From Alistipes senegalensis (GTDB lineage Bacteria > Pseudomonadota > Gammaproteobacteria > Burkholderiales > Burkholderiaceae_D): a stretch of DNA of 64,000 bases. Each line of letters starts with the position of its first letter. Position 1 is the stretch's first letter. The stretch covers positions 1,003,473 through 1,067,472 of the forward strand of contig JAMPER010000001.1 in assembly GCA_023664945.1 (NCBI GenBank), written 5' to 3'. A program made the translations under genes and the position numbers. This document shows, piece after piece, positions 7,744 through 16,317 of this stretch. The notes beneath the pieces are model-generated. The model saw only the letters and a list, made by a program, of their open reading frames with translations, ran no database searches and was not told the DNA's origin.

Positions 7744-8739
7744 TCAGGACACAGCCAAAACCGGGGCTTTTATCTGGGCACTGTTATAGTCCTGTGCTGC
7801 CTTGTCATATCTCTTCAGCATATTGTTAAAAGCTGCCTCCGAACGCCTGTCGCGTACTTCCCGGTAATCGGCAATTATCCCGACTGCATGGTTTCTGACC
7901 AGATCATAATACGGGCTGACTGCGCTGCCTTTGGATTTGGCTTCCTCAATCGCCTTGCGCTGCGCACGGATAGCCTGATCCAGCTTAACAGTAAGGCCGT
8001 TGCCCCTCGAAAAAGCCTCTGCCCTGTTAAACGGCACCTTGGGATCATCAAAAATAGCGAGCAATTCTTCCGAAAGCAGCAGCATCTCTTCCGTGTGGTA
8101 ACGCACCATGTCCCCTGCTTCCTTAAGAGCCTCCCTTTCCTTCTCTGCCGCGGCACGGCGGCTTTTCAGCACTTCCGCATCCAGTGCAGATAAAGCGGCA
8201 AGCGCTGCTGTATAGTCCTGTTCCAGATCGGCAAAAAATACCTTCGCCTTTGCCATATCATCGGTACGGTAAATCTTGTCCTGAAAATAGGGAACCAGCT
8301 CTTTTTCATGAACCCTGATCTTCTCTGCCGCGGCAACCAGCTGGTCTGCCGCCGCATCCATTTCAGCCATGCCTTCGCCGGGGGCTGCCCTGTTCTGGCG
8401 AAGCGTTTCTAAAATACCACCCAGATCCGCCACAACAGGATACGCTATATCATCAGAAACTTTTCCTTTCAACACCTTCTTGGATAATTCCCGGTAACTT
8501 CCGGACAAGCCGGCCTCGCCGCTAACCAGCGCATGGCAGGCATTGGCATAAACAGCCCGCTTTTTATCTGCCAGCTGTTCCGGCGTCGGAGCCTGCTCCG
8601 TCAAAGCCGGTGCAACCGGTAATGCAGCCTGCGCCGGTTCAGCCGGTTTTGCCGCCCCGCTCTCGGGACGTTTGCACGCCGTCACCAGGCCAATACAGAC
8701 AACCAGCACCACAGATAAAAAAATGGAATAAGGTTTCAT
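7744..8739 (-). CDS. DUF3829 (YiiG-like) lipoprotein
   Basis: This is a 331-residue envelope protein of unknown function. The start at 8739 gives a lipoprotein signal, MKPYSIFLSVVLVVCIGLVT followed by AC, with the lipid-modified cysteine at about residue 22. A Pro/Ala-rich linker follows. The mature part is long amphipathic helices rich in Glu, Lys and Ala (such as RRAAAEKEREALKEAGD), with the C-terminal AAFNNMLKRYDKAAQDYNSA region typical of the DUF3829/YiiG family. A longer in-frame start at 8790 would bury the signal peptide and is less likely. The gene is monocistronic with its own terminator. Confidence 0.82.
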   Translation of the reverse strand: MKPYSIFLSVVLVVCIGLVTACKRPESGAAKPAEPAQAALPVAPALTEQAPTPEQLADKKRAVYANACHALVSGEAGLSGSYRELSKKVLKGKVSDDIAYPVVADLGGILETLRQNRAAPGEGMAEMDAAADQLVAAAEKIRVHEKELVPYFQDKIYRTDDMAKAKVFFADLEQDYTAALAALSALDAEVLKSRRAAAEKEREALKEAGDMVRYHTEEMLLLSEELLAIFDDPKVPFNRAEAFSRGNGLTVKLDQAIRAQRKAIEEAKSKGSAVSPYYDLVRNHAVGIIADYREVRDRRSEAAFNNMLKRYDKAAQDYNSAQIKAPVLAVS

Positions 8740-8842
8740 CGTTTTTCCCGTAAAACAAAAAGCGGCCAGCCAACCCCTCATGGCAGGCACATCCTTGTTA
8801 TTTTATATTATTCAGCTCCCCGGCAGCAAAAACAGGTTTGGC

Positions 8843-10084
8843 CTACGGCCGGCCCAGCCGGATTTCCTGCATATCATAACCGCTCGGCCGCTGGTAGGCT
8901 CTCAGCCCAAATGCTGGCAAAACAGCATAAAAATGGTCAAAAACACTGGACTGGATATCCTCATAAGTTGACCAGTCTGTTGTCGCGGCAAAACAGTAAA
9001 TCTCAAGCGGCAGGCCTTCTGCACCCGGGTCCATCTGCCTGACAATCAGCGTGGCATCCTGGCAGATATCCTTCCGGTTCTTCAGATATTCCCTGACATA
9101 AAAGCGAAACAGGCCGATATTGATAATTCCCGAACCGGACAAAACCGTCTCAATGCCGCTGCTTTCCTGCGCTTTTCCCGCCGTAGTGGCAAGACAGTTT
9201 TCAGGTATGTTAACGGAAAGCAAGGTCTTAAGCAGGTCAAAATCCTGAAGGCACGCTTTTTCCGCTTCCGTCAGAAAACGGATAGTTCCCTGGTCAATAT
9301 ACAAAGCACGCCGGATACGCCGCCCGCCAGACTCCTGCATACCCCGCCAGTTTTTGAAAGCATCGCTGATAAGGCGTCTTGTCGGCAGGGTTGTAATGGT
9401 TCTGTCCCAGTTCTGCACCTTGACGGTATGCAAGGCAATATCAATTACCACACCGTCTGCATGCAGCTGCGGCGCTTCAATCCAGTCTCCTACCCGAAGC
9501 ATATCATTTGAAGCCAGCTGTACACTGGCAACAAGGGAAAGCAGCGTATCCTGGAAAATCAGCATCAGCACCGCTGCCATGGCACCCAGCCCGGAAAGCA
9601 GGATAACCGGGGATTTATCAATCAGCGCGGCAATGACCAAAATGGCAGAAATCAGATAAATCCCTATCTTCAGAATCTGAAGATATCCCTTGATAGGTTT
9701 ACTGTCTGCATCGGGGCGGCGCGCATACCAGGTATTGACCACATCCAGCGAAGCGGCAACAGCCAGCGCCAGAGTAAGAATAATGAAGGCCGAAGCTGTA
9801 TTGCGAACAATGGCAGTCACGGTTTCAGGCATAGCCGGAACAAAGGGAATGCCTAACGTAAACACCAGTGCAGGAATGATATTGGCCAGGCGGGAAATAA
9901 CCGTATCGCTGACAATCTCGTTATCATTTACAAACGGCGTCATGCGAAGCGCATGGCGAATCACCGCCAGGAGCAGCCGCTTGACAACAAAATTGGCAAA
10001 GCAGGACACTGCTATCAGAATAGCCAGCGCCGCCATCATGGAATACACCGGCGAACCGGAAAAGGTAGTCTGTATCTGTTCCAT
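8843..10084 (-). CDS. Mechanosensitive channel, MscS family (YbdG type)
   Basis: This is an inner-membrane tension-gated channel of 413 residues. About five hydrophobic segments precede the pore helix region GLGAMAAVLMLIFQDTLLSL. The cytoplasmic beta domain follows with GDWIEAPQLHADGVVIDIAL, and then NWRGMQESGGRRIRRALYID, which is characteristic of the YbdG/MscM subgroup. Channels of this kind release solutes upon hypo-osmotic shock; YbdG has a small conductance. The start MEQIQTTF was chosen because the upstream extension to 10210 is highly basic and unlike the family. It is divergent from the fumarase gene. Confidence 0.9.
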   Translation of the reverse strand: MEQIQTTFSGSPVYSMMAALAILIAVSCFANFVVKRLLLAVIRHALRMTPFVNDNEIVSDTVISRLANIIPALVFTLGIPFVPAMPETVTAIVRNTASAFIILTLALAVAASLDVVNTWYARRPDADSKPIKGYLQILKIGIYLISAILVIAALIDKSPVILLSGLGAMAAVLMLIFQDTLLSLVASVQLASNDMLRVGDWIEAPQLHADGVVIDIALHTVKVQNWDRTITTLPTRRLISDAFKNWRGMQESGGRRIRRALYIDQGTIRFLTEAEKACLQDFDLLKTLLSVNIPENCLATTAGKAQESSGIETVLSGSGIINIGLFRFYVREYLKNRKDICQDATLIVRQMDPGAEGLPLEIYCFAATTDWSTYEDIQSSVFDHFYAVLPAFGLRAYQRPSGYDMQEIRLGRP

Positions 10085-10548
10085 TTCTTCAAAAAACTGT
10101 TCCGGAAAGCTGCCAGGAAAATACGGCAAACATATCACTGCACCCCGGGAAAAACACCGCCGCTTGGGAAAATTCCGCCGATAGAAAACCAACAGGCCCG
10201 TATTATGCAAACAAAGCCGTCATACCGCAAATGCCAAAACCGGAAGCGCCTCTCTGTTTTTTGCTACCCCTCCTATAAGAGCGATAAATACGTTTGCGGG
10301 TAGCATACAGCCATAGAACAAAGCAAAGGCAAACCCATTTTCTTTACCCATTCCTGGTATGCTCCCTAAAAATGCTGCCAATTCACGGGACAGGCAATAA
10401 AAATTTTTTATATACTGTAACAAACCCAAAACGGAGCTTTACCCATACAGCTTTCCTCCTCGACCCTGCTTTACAGGCAGTAAAATGCTGGTACATTTCC
10501 GGCTTTCTCCAGCTCGCCCGTTATATTTCGGATACAACACAAACCACT
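10085..10548. other. Intergenic region between channel and fumarase genes
   Basis: This 464-base divergent region has an AT-rich stretch with a TATACT hexamer at 10411-10416 that could be a -10 element for the fumarase gene. No good -35 element lies at the right distance. Nothing else was recognised. Open frames that enter it are N-terminal run-ons of the neighbouring genes. Confidence 0.4.
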
Positions 10549-12087
10549 ATGACCACTATCACCCAAGACGATCTCATCACCTCCATTGCTGCTTCCCTGC
10601 AATACATCAGCTACTACCATCCGCTGGACTACATCCGTCAGCTTGCCCGGGCATACGAAGCGGAAAAAAGCCCGGCTGCACGGGACGCCATGGAACAGAT
10701 CCTCATGAATTCCCGCATGTGCGCCGAAAACCACCGGCCGCTCTGCCAGGATACCGGGATGGTCAACGTCTTTCTCAAAATCGGCATGGATATCCGCTGG
10801 GAAGGCTTCACCGGTTCCATTGAAGATGCCGTCAATGAAGGGGTAAGACAGGCATACTGCCTGCCGGAGAACAAGCTTCGCGCTTCTGTTGTAGCCGACC
10901 CCCAGTTTGAAAGAAAAAATACGCGGGATAATACCCCCGCCGTTATTTTCACGGAAATTGTACCCGGCAACCGCCTGGATGTCCGCGTCGCCGCCAAAGG
11001 CGGCGGCTCTGAAAACAAGGCTGCCCTGATCATGCTGACCCCGTCCGATTCCATCGTTGACTGTGTGCTGGAAAAAGTGGCCGGTATGGGGGCAGGATGG
11101 TGCCCGCCGGGCATACTGGGCATCGGCATCGGCGGCACAGCCGAAAAAGCAGTCCTGATGGCCAAAGAAGCCTTAATGGATGATATTGACATGTTCGAGC
11201 TGAAACAGCGCGGCCCCCAAAACCGGCTGGAAGCACTGCGGATAGAATTGTTCGACAAAATCAATGCGCTGGGTATCGGCGCGCAAGGGCTGGGCGGCCT
11301 GGCAACCGTGCTGGATGTCAAAATCAATCTTTTTCCCTCTCACGCAGCCTCCAAGCCGGTTGCCATCATCCCGAACTGCGCGGCAACCCGCCATGCCCAT
11401 TTTGTGCTGGACGGCTCCGGCCCTGCAAAGCTGACGCCTCCGCCGCTTTCCGCATGGCCTGAAGTGAAATGGCAGCCTGATATGGAAAAATCCCGCCGCA
11501 TCAACCTGGATACCCTCACAAAAGAAGAAGTGGCATCCTGGCGGCCCGGGCAAACGCTTCTGCTTAACGGCAAAATGCTCACCGGCCGGGATGCCGCCCA
11601 CAAACGCATCCAGGAAATGCTGGAAAAAGGCGAGAAACTGCCTGTCGATTTCACCAACCGGGTCATTTACTACGTCGGGCCGGTTGACCCGGTGCGCGAC
11701 GAGGCAGTCGGCCCGGCAGGCCCGACAACCTCTACCCGCATGGACAAATTTACCGATACCATGCTGGGCCAAACCGGGCTCATCGCCATGATAGGCAAAG
11801 GCGAACGGGGACCGCAAGCCATCGCCTCCATCAAAAAACACCGTTCGGCCTACCTGATAGCAGTAGGCGGCGCAGCCTATCTTGTCTCCCAGGCTGTCAA
11901 GTCCGCGCGCGTTGTCGGATTTGACGATCTGGGCATGGAAGCCATCTATGAATTTGATGTCGTTGACATGCCGGTAACAGTGGCCGTTGATTCCACCGGT
12001 GCTTCCGTACACCAGACCGGGCCTGCACAATGGCGGGAATATATCGTCAGCCTGGAAAACGGCAAAATTCCGGTCAGCAGCAAATAA
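10549..12087 (+). CDS. fumA: Class I fumarate hydratase (iron-sulfur)
   Basis: The enzyme interconverts fumarate and malate in the TCA cycle using an oxygen-sensitive [4Fe-4S] cluster. The 512-residue length fits FumA/FumB. The three cluster ligands expected from family spacing are C66 (HRPLCQDTG), C185 (GAGWCPPGI) and C277 (IIPNCAATRH). The C-terminal beta domain contains YYVGPVDPVRDEAVGPAGPT and MIGKGERGP. The start at MTTITQDD agrees with family N-termini but has no clear ribosome binding site. The murI start codon follows 20 bases later, so the two are likely co-transcribed. Whether fumA or fumB naming applies cannot be decided. Confidence 0.95.
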   Translation: MTTITQDDLITSIAASLQYISYYHPLDYIRQLARAYEAEKSPAARDAMEQILMNSRMCAENHRPLCQDTGMVNVFLKIGMDIRWEGFTGSIEDAVNEGVRQAYCLPENKLRASVVADPQFERKNTRDNTPAVIFTEIVPGNRLDVRVAAKGGGSENKAALIMLTPSDSIVDCVLEKVAGMGAGWCPPGILGIGIGGTAEKAVLMAKEALMDDIDMFELKQRGPQNRLEALRIELFDKINALGIGAQGLGGLATVLDVKINLFPSHAASKPVAIIPNCAATRHAHFVLDGSGPAKLTPPPLSAWPEVKWQPDMEKSRRINLDTLTKEEVASWRPGQTLLLNGKMLTGRDAAHKRIQEMLEKGEKLPVDFTNRVIYYVGPVDPVRDEAVGPAGPTTSTRMDKFTDTMLGQTGLIAMIGKGERGPQAIASIKKHRSAYLIAVGGAAYLVSQAVKSARVVGFDDLGMEAIYEFDVVDMPVTVAVDSTGASVHQTGPAQWREYIVSLENGKIPVSSK

Positions 12088-12107
12088 CCCTTCCGCCCGA
12101 AAACAGC

Positions 12108-12965
12108 ATGGATCTGACAGAACGCCCTATAGGTATCTTTGATTCCGGCATTGGCGGGCTATCTGTGCTGCGCCACATCCAGGCACAGCTTCCTGATGAA
12201 GATTTGCGCTACTTTGCCGATTCCGGTTTTGCACCTTACGGCGAAAAACCCGAAGAAATCGTTATCCGGCGCTCAATGGAAATTGCCCGCTTCCTGTTTG
12301 ACTGCCATTGCAAGGCGCTTGTCATCGCCTGCAATACCGCCACAGCTGCGGCAATCCACCTGCTGAGAAAAACATATCCGGCAATCCCCATTGTCGGCGT
12401 TGAGCCGGGCTTAAAGCCAGCCGCCGCTGCCACCCAAAGCCACATCGTTGGCGTCCTGGCAACCGAACGCACACTCAAAAGCCGCAAATTCAACAACCTG
12501 CACCGTGACCTGAGCAGGCAAACCGGCGTCAGGTTTGTCATGCAGCCGTCTCCCGGTCTGGCAGCGCTTGTCGAGAAAAACGAACGCAGCTCCGCCCACG
12601 CAGAAGAACTGGTAAACCGCTATGTTCGTCCCCTGATTGCACAAGGGGCAGATACCCTTGTCCTTGGCTGCACCCATTACCCGTTTTTAAGAGAACTCAT
12701 TGAAAAAACCCTGGCTGATGCTGGCGTACCCTCAACCCGGATCATTGATACCGGCGTTGCCGTAACCCGCCAGCTTATCCGCCTGCTGGAGCAATACGGC
12801 CTGAGAAAAACGGGTAGAACAGGCAACTCGGGCATACATGCCCTGACCACCGGGAATACCGCCTTGCTGGCAGAACAGTTCGGGCAACTCCTGCACATCC
12901 ATCCCGACATTACCGGCATAGCCATACAAAACCTGCACAACCAACCTTGCGAAGAAACCAAATGA
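12108..12965 (+). CDS. murI: Glutamate racemase
   Basis: This converts L- to D-glutamate for peptidoglycan synthesis. The 285-residue protein shows GIFDSGIGGLSVL at 9-21, with the acid D12 and S13. The first catalytic cysteine is C75 in IACNTATAA, and the second is C188 in LGCTHYPFL. Length and motifs are standard. It starts 20 bases after fumarase, and its stop overlaps the start of the lysozyme-inhibitor-like lipoprotein gene (ATGA), so the three genes form a likely operon in which two act on the cell wall. Confidence 0.95.
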   Translation: MDLTERPIGIFDSGIGGLSVLRHIQAQLPDEDLRYFADSGFAPYGEKPEEIVIRRSMEIARFLFDCHCKALVIACNTATAAAIHLLRKTYPAIPIVGVEPGLKPAAAATQSHIVGVLATERTLKSRKFNNLHRDLSRQTGVRFVMQPSPGLAALVEKNERSSAHAEELVNRYVRPLIAQGADTLVLGCTHYPFLRELIEKTLADAGVPSTRIIDTGVAVTRQLIRLLEQYGLRKTGRTGNSGIHALTTGNTALLAEQFGQLLHIHPDITGIAIQNLHNQPCEETK

Positions 12966-13309
12966 AACGTTTGCCGTTTGTCACACTCATCCTTCTCCTG
13001 GCGGCCTGCTCGCAAACCGCTTCCCGCAAAACGCCGTCGCCGGATTCGCCAACAAACCGCGTCCGGTACGTGTGCGACAGCGGCAGGCCTATTGACATTA
13101 CTTACCGTAATAACGGCATCCTGCTGCGCTACAGGGAAAAAAACCACCATCTGAAAACAGCCATTTCCGCAAGCGGCGCCAGATATGCCGGCAACGGGCT
13201 GGTCTGGTGGAACAAAGGAACAGAAAACAGGCTGTATAAACTGGTCGGAACAGAAGGAACCGGCGATCTCATGGAAAATTGCAGGGAAATATCAGACAAC
13301 ACAAAATAA
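12962..13309 (+). CDS. MliC-like lysozyme inhibitor lipoprotein
   Basis: This is a 115-residue lipoprotein with signal MKRLPFVTLILLLAAC, giving a lipidated cysteine near residue 16. The mature region has VRYVCDSG, ASGARYAGNGLVWWNKGTE and a late cysteine in MENCREI, the pattern of the MliC/PliC family. These proteins inhibit C-type lysozyme at the cell surface and help commensals and pathogens in hosts. The start codon overlaps the murI stop. An alternative start at 12947 would lengthen the signal. Family assignment rests on motif reading only. Confidence 0.8.
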   Translation: MKRLPFVTLILLLAACSQTASRKTPSPDSPTNRVRYVCDSGRPIDITYRNNGILLRYREKNHHLKTAISASGARYAGNGLVWWNKGTENRLYKLVGTEGTGDLMENCREISDNTK

Positions 13310-13395
13310 AAGAAAAACAACCGTACCGCCAATCCGCTGACGCCTGCCATATTTATCTGTTACTATTTTTACTTTACGGCCAACAGGAGAAAAAC

Positions 13396-14238
13396 ATGGC
13401 GTGCGCCCCGCTCAGTATCACCCTGCTTGTCGATAACAACGCGCCGGACGGGCTCGAAAAAGAACACGGTTTCTCCGTCTGGATCAAAGTCGGCGACCGG
13501 CATATTCTCTTTGACACCGGCCAGCTTGGGGCATTGCAGACCAATGCCGGCCGGCTTGGTATCAACCTGGCGCAAGCCGATACGCTCGTTTTAAGCCACG
13601 GCCATTATGACCACACCGGCACACTGCCCGAAGTCCTCGCCGTAAACGACCATGCGCCGGTTTACCTTGCCTGCAACTGGTCAATAGACCGCTGGAGCTG
13701 CAAGCCCGGAACCGATCCCCGTGCCATCGGTATCCCGCAGCGCTCCAGGCAGGCACTGGCTGCCTTGCCGCCCGGCCGCATCCATGAATTGCGCGATCCG
13801 GTTTACCTGATGCCCGGCGTAGGCATAACCGGCCCGGTACCCCGGCTTTCCCCTGTGGAAGATACCGGCGGCCCCTTTTATCTTGACAGCACCGCCCAAA
13901 AAGATGATCTGATTGAAGACGACCAGTCCATGTGGTTTGAAACAGAAAAAGGCCTGGTTATCCTGCTGGGCTGCTGCCATGCCGGACTGGTCAATACCGT
14001 AGGCTACATCCGCCAGGTATCCGGCAAAGACACCATCCGCGGCATCATCGGCGGCATGCACCTGGTTAATGCGGATGACAACCGCCTTAACTACACATTC
14101 GATACTTTAAAAAACTGGTCGCCGGAATTTCTCGTTCCATGCCATTGTACCGGCGAAACCCCTACTGCCTGCATGATGAGCGCCATAGGGGAAAAAATCG
14201 TCAGGCCGGGCAAAGCCGGCATGGTTATACAGGGATAA
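13396..14238 (+). CDS. MBL-fold metallo-hydrolase
   Basis: This 280-residue metallo-beta-lactamase-fold protein belongs to the group annotated as 7,8-dihydropterin-6-methyl-4-(beta-D-ribofuranosyl)aminobenzene 5'-phosphate synthase-like. The metal-binding motif is SHGHYDHTG with H68, H70, D72 and H73. Further ligands are likely in GCCHAGLVNT and in VPCHCTGE near the C-terminus. The N-terminus SITLLVDNNAP and GFSVWIKVGDRHILFDTGQ are typical of this group. CAGGAGA precedes the ATG. The bacterial substrate is not known. The next gene begins about 50 bases downstream. Confidence 0.88.
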   Translation: MACAPLSITLLVDNNAPDGLEKEHGFSVWIKVGDRHILFDTGQLGALQTNAGRLGINLAQADTLVLSHGHYDHTGTLPEVLAVNDHAPVYLACNWSIDRWSCKPGTDPRAIGIPQRSRQALAALPPGRIHELRDPVYLMPGVGITGPVPRLSPVEDTGGPFYLDSTAQKDDLIEDDQSMWFETEKGLVILLGCCHAGLVNTVGYIRQVSGKDTIRGIIGGMHLVNADDNRLNYTFDTLKNWSPEFLVPCHCTGETPTACMMSAIGEKIVRPGKAGMVIQG

Positions 14239-14288
14239 AGCAAAGCTCCTTTTCTCTTTCAACCCATCCTTACAGGAAGGAATATCTT

Positions 14289-14609
14289 ATGGTACTGATG
14301 GAAGTCACGATTTTTCCAAATAACATTATCGGCAGCATGAGCCCGTACGTTGCCCGGGTTTTGGATATCATCGACAGAAGCGGACTGAAATACCGCCTGT
14401 CGCCGATGAGCACCGTCATTGAAGGCGAACTGGAACAGGTGCTGGCGGTGGCAACCCAGTGCCACAATGAACTGGCCAAAGATTGCGACCGCATTTCCAT
14501 GACCATGCGTGTGGATTCCAAACCCGGCAACAACCAGTCGCGCATGGAAAGCAAGGTAACAGCCGTAGAAGAAAAAGTCGGCAGAAAGCTGGTTACCTCT
14601 ATCGGCTGA
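14289..14609 (+). CDS. Thiamine-binding/MTH1187 family protein
   Basis: This is a 106-residue protein of the MTH1187/YkoF-like (DUF77) family, cytoplasmic, with a ferredoxin-like fold. Recognisable segments are SMSPYVARVLDIIDRSGLKY, LSPMSTVIEGELEQVLAV, and the C-terminal part RMESKVTAVEEKVGRKL. Some members bind thiamine or a pyrimidine moiety; no TPP riboswitch is visible here. The ribosome binding site is GGAAGGAATATCTT. It lies 50 bases after the MBL hydrolase, so the two are probably co-transcribed. Confidence 0.85.
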   Translation: MVLMEVTIFPNNIIGSMSPYVARVLDIIDRSGLKYRLSPMSTVIEGELEQVLAVATQCHNELAKDCDRISMTMRVDSKPGNNQSRMESKVTAVEEKVGRKLVTSIG

Positions 14610-14671
14610 TTTTCACCGCTGAAAATTGCCTGTAAAACTGCCCCAAGGCAGGAAATATATGCAAAAAAGAA

Positions 14672-14709
14672 AATAAACGGCGCTTCGTTTCGTAGCAGCG
14701 CCGTTTATT
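14672..14709 (-). terminator. Strong terminator of the NfeD-SPFH operon, between convergent genes
   Basis: Perfect 13-base arms AATAAACGGCGCT and AGCGCCGTTTATT enclose a 12-base loop. On the minus strand they are followed by TTCTTTTTTGC, so it mainly ends transcripts of the SPFH gene. The stem itself ends in TTTATT on the plus strand and could also stop the opposite transcript. Confidence 0.88.
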
Positions 14710-14775
14710 CCTCCAGACATCTCTTCTGTTGCCTGCCATTTACCGGGCCTTTCCCGGTTTCCCTATGCCGCCTTC

Positions 14776-15702
14776 CTAACGCCCATCCGGCTTTTTGGCC
14801 TGAATCACCTGCATGGCCGAAGCAATCAGGCCGCCCATATCGCTCAAATTGGCCGGAATAATCAGGGAATTGCCGGCCTTTGCCAGCTCGGAAAAAGCAG
14901 AAACATATTGTTCAGCCACTTTCAGATTAACCGCATCGCTGCCGCCCTGTTCGGAAATAGCCTGCCCCACCTTGCGCAGGGCTTCTGCATTGGCATCGGC
15001 AATCGCAATAATCGCTGCCGCCTCCCCTTGCGCCCGGTTAATGGCCGCCTGCTTTTCCCCTTCCGACCGGGCAATTTCGGCCTCGCGCAAACCGGTTGCC
15101 AGATTAATCTGCTCCTGTTTTTTCCCTTCAGATGTTGCAATCACCGCCCGTTTTTCCCGCTCGGCCGTAATCTGCGCCTGCATGGCGCGCAAAATCTCCG
15201 AGGGCGGCGTCAAATCCTTGATTTCATAACGCAATACCTTGACACCCCAGTTTTGTGCCGATTCATCCACCACACCGACTACATTGGTATTAATCTGGTC
15301 CCGCTCCTCAAAAGTCTTGTCCAGCTCCATCCGGCCAATCACAGAACGCAGCGTTGTCTGTGCAAGCTGGGTAATTGCGGCAATATAATTGGATGAACCA
15401 TACGAAGCCAGCTTGGCATCTGTTACCTGAAAATAAAGCACGCCGTCAACCTGCAACTGGGTATTATCCTTGGTAATGCAAATCTGGGGCGGCACATCCA
15501 TCGGAATTTCCTTCAGGCTATGCTTGTAGGCTACCCGGTCAATAATGGGAATAACAATATTCAGGCCAGGTGAAAGCGTTGCATGGTATTTGCCAAAACG
15601 TTCAACAACCCAGGCATTTTGCTGGGGAACCACATTAACTGATTTGGCGACAAAAATAAGGGCAATGATAAAAATAACAATGGCGACGTAAGAAAATTCC
15701 AT
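14776..15702 (-). CDS. qmcA: SPFH/stomatin-family membrane protease-associated protein (QmcA-like)
   Basis: This 308-residue protein has one N-terminal membrane segment (FSYVAIVIFIIALIFVAKSV). A band-7/SPFH domain follows (NAWVVERFGKYHATLSPGLN, IPMDVPPQICITKDNTQLQV). The long Ala/Glu-rich coiled coil ITAEREKRAVIATSEGKK comes next, then a C-terminal hydrophobic stretch. Such proteins form large ring-like membrane assemblies and can modulate FtsH. It lies 54 bases downstream of an NfeD gene on the same strand; NfeD and SPFH proteins are a well-known functional pair. Confidence 0.92.
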   Translation of the reverse strand: MEFSYVAIVIFIIALIFVAKSVNVVPQQNAWVVERFGKYHATLSPGLNIVIPIIDRVAYKHSLKEIPMDVPPQICITKDNTQLQVDGVLYFQVTDAKLASYGSSNYIAAITQLAQTTLRSVIGRMELDKTFEERDQINTNVVGVVDESAQNWGVKVLRYEIKDLTPPSEILRAMQAQITAEREKRAVIATSEGKKQEQINLATGLREAEIARSEGEKQAAINRAQGEAAAIIAIADANAEALRKVGQAISEQGGSDAVNLKVAEQYVSAFSELAKAGNSLIIPANLSDMGGLIASAMQVIQAKKPDGR

Positions 15703-15756
15703 AGGTCAATACTTTCTCTATCAGATTACCGGCCTGACCATTTCAGCCCCGAAAAT

Positions 15757-16200
15757 CTATTCCGGTGCATTCTCGACAATCAGGCAATTGGAGCGAATTT
15801 CCCGTATAACAAACCGGCCGGGGCGCACCTGTACTTTCTCTCCAGGCGCAACATCCCACATTGCCCCACGGTAAGACACACGGGCATATCTGGCACCGTC
15901 ACAGCCGGTTTGCCATTCATGCACAGCCAGCACATTCCCGATATCCAGATTAACACTGGGATCATGGGCAGAAGAAAGAAGTTTTTTCATGCCAAACCGG
16001 CTTTTCGCCAGTAAAAGCGTCGCCGCTGTACCAGCGATGCCCGCTCCTGCAAACTGAAAGGCCAATCCCCACCCCGCCAGCGCAATCAAACCACCGGCGG
16101 CACAACCCAGCGCAAGCATCAATAGGTAAAAAGTACCGCTAAAAATCTCCACAGCAACCAGCAATCCGGCAGCTACCAGCCATAAAACCCAGTCAGTCAT
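15757..16200 (-). CDS. NfeD-family protein
   Basis: This is a short NfeD-type membrane protein (147 residues). Two to three hydrophobic segments occupy about residues 4-65 (VLWLVAAGLLVAVEIFSGTF, LMLALGCAAGGLIALAGWGL). A soluble OB-fold domain follows (NLDIGNVLAVHEWQ, ARVSYRGAMWDVAPGEKVQV). The long-form serine protease domain is absent, as is usual for the short class. It is encoded directly upstream of the SPFH protein, its likely partner in membrane organisation. The ATG at 16200 is chosen because an earlier start at 16251 adds a basic unrelated leader. Confidence 0.9.
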   Translation of the reverse strand: MTDWVLWLVAAGLLVAVEIFSGTFYLLMLALGCAAGGLIALAGWGLAFQFAGAGIAGTAATLLLAKSRFGMKKLLSSAHDPSVNLDIGNVLAVHEWQTGCDGARYARVSYRGAMWDVAPGEKVQVRPGRFVIREIRSNCLIVENAPE

Positions 16201-16257
16201 CCCGATCGTTCTGTTACGCAGCAGTAAAAAAAGCCATTGACGGCTCACCAATAAGAC

Positions 16258-16293
16258 AAAACCTTTCCTGAAGACCGGCTCCAGGAAAGGTTT
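16258..16293 (-). terminator. Terminator of ppsA
   Basis: Arms AAACCTTTCCTG and CAGGAAAGGTTT form a 12-pair stem with a 12-base loop. On the minus strand TTGTCTTATT follows. It lies 25 bases after the ppsA stop codon. Confidence 0.8.
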
Positions 16294-16317
16294 GCAGACT
16301 TAATAACAGGCAAGCCG

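Noticed and set aside
10294-10548. N-terminal extension of the fumarase frame
   Set aside because: Family N-termini begin at MTTITQDD-like sequence; the extension is low quality and covers the likely promoter region.
14239-14288. Possible TPP riboswitch before the thiamine-binding-type gene
   Set aside because: Only 50 bases separate it from the preceding gene and the conserved TPP-aptamer sequences are absent.
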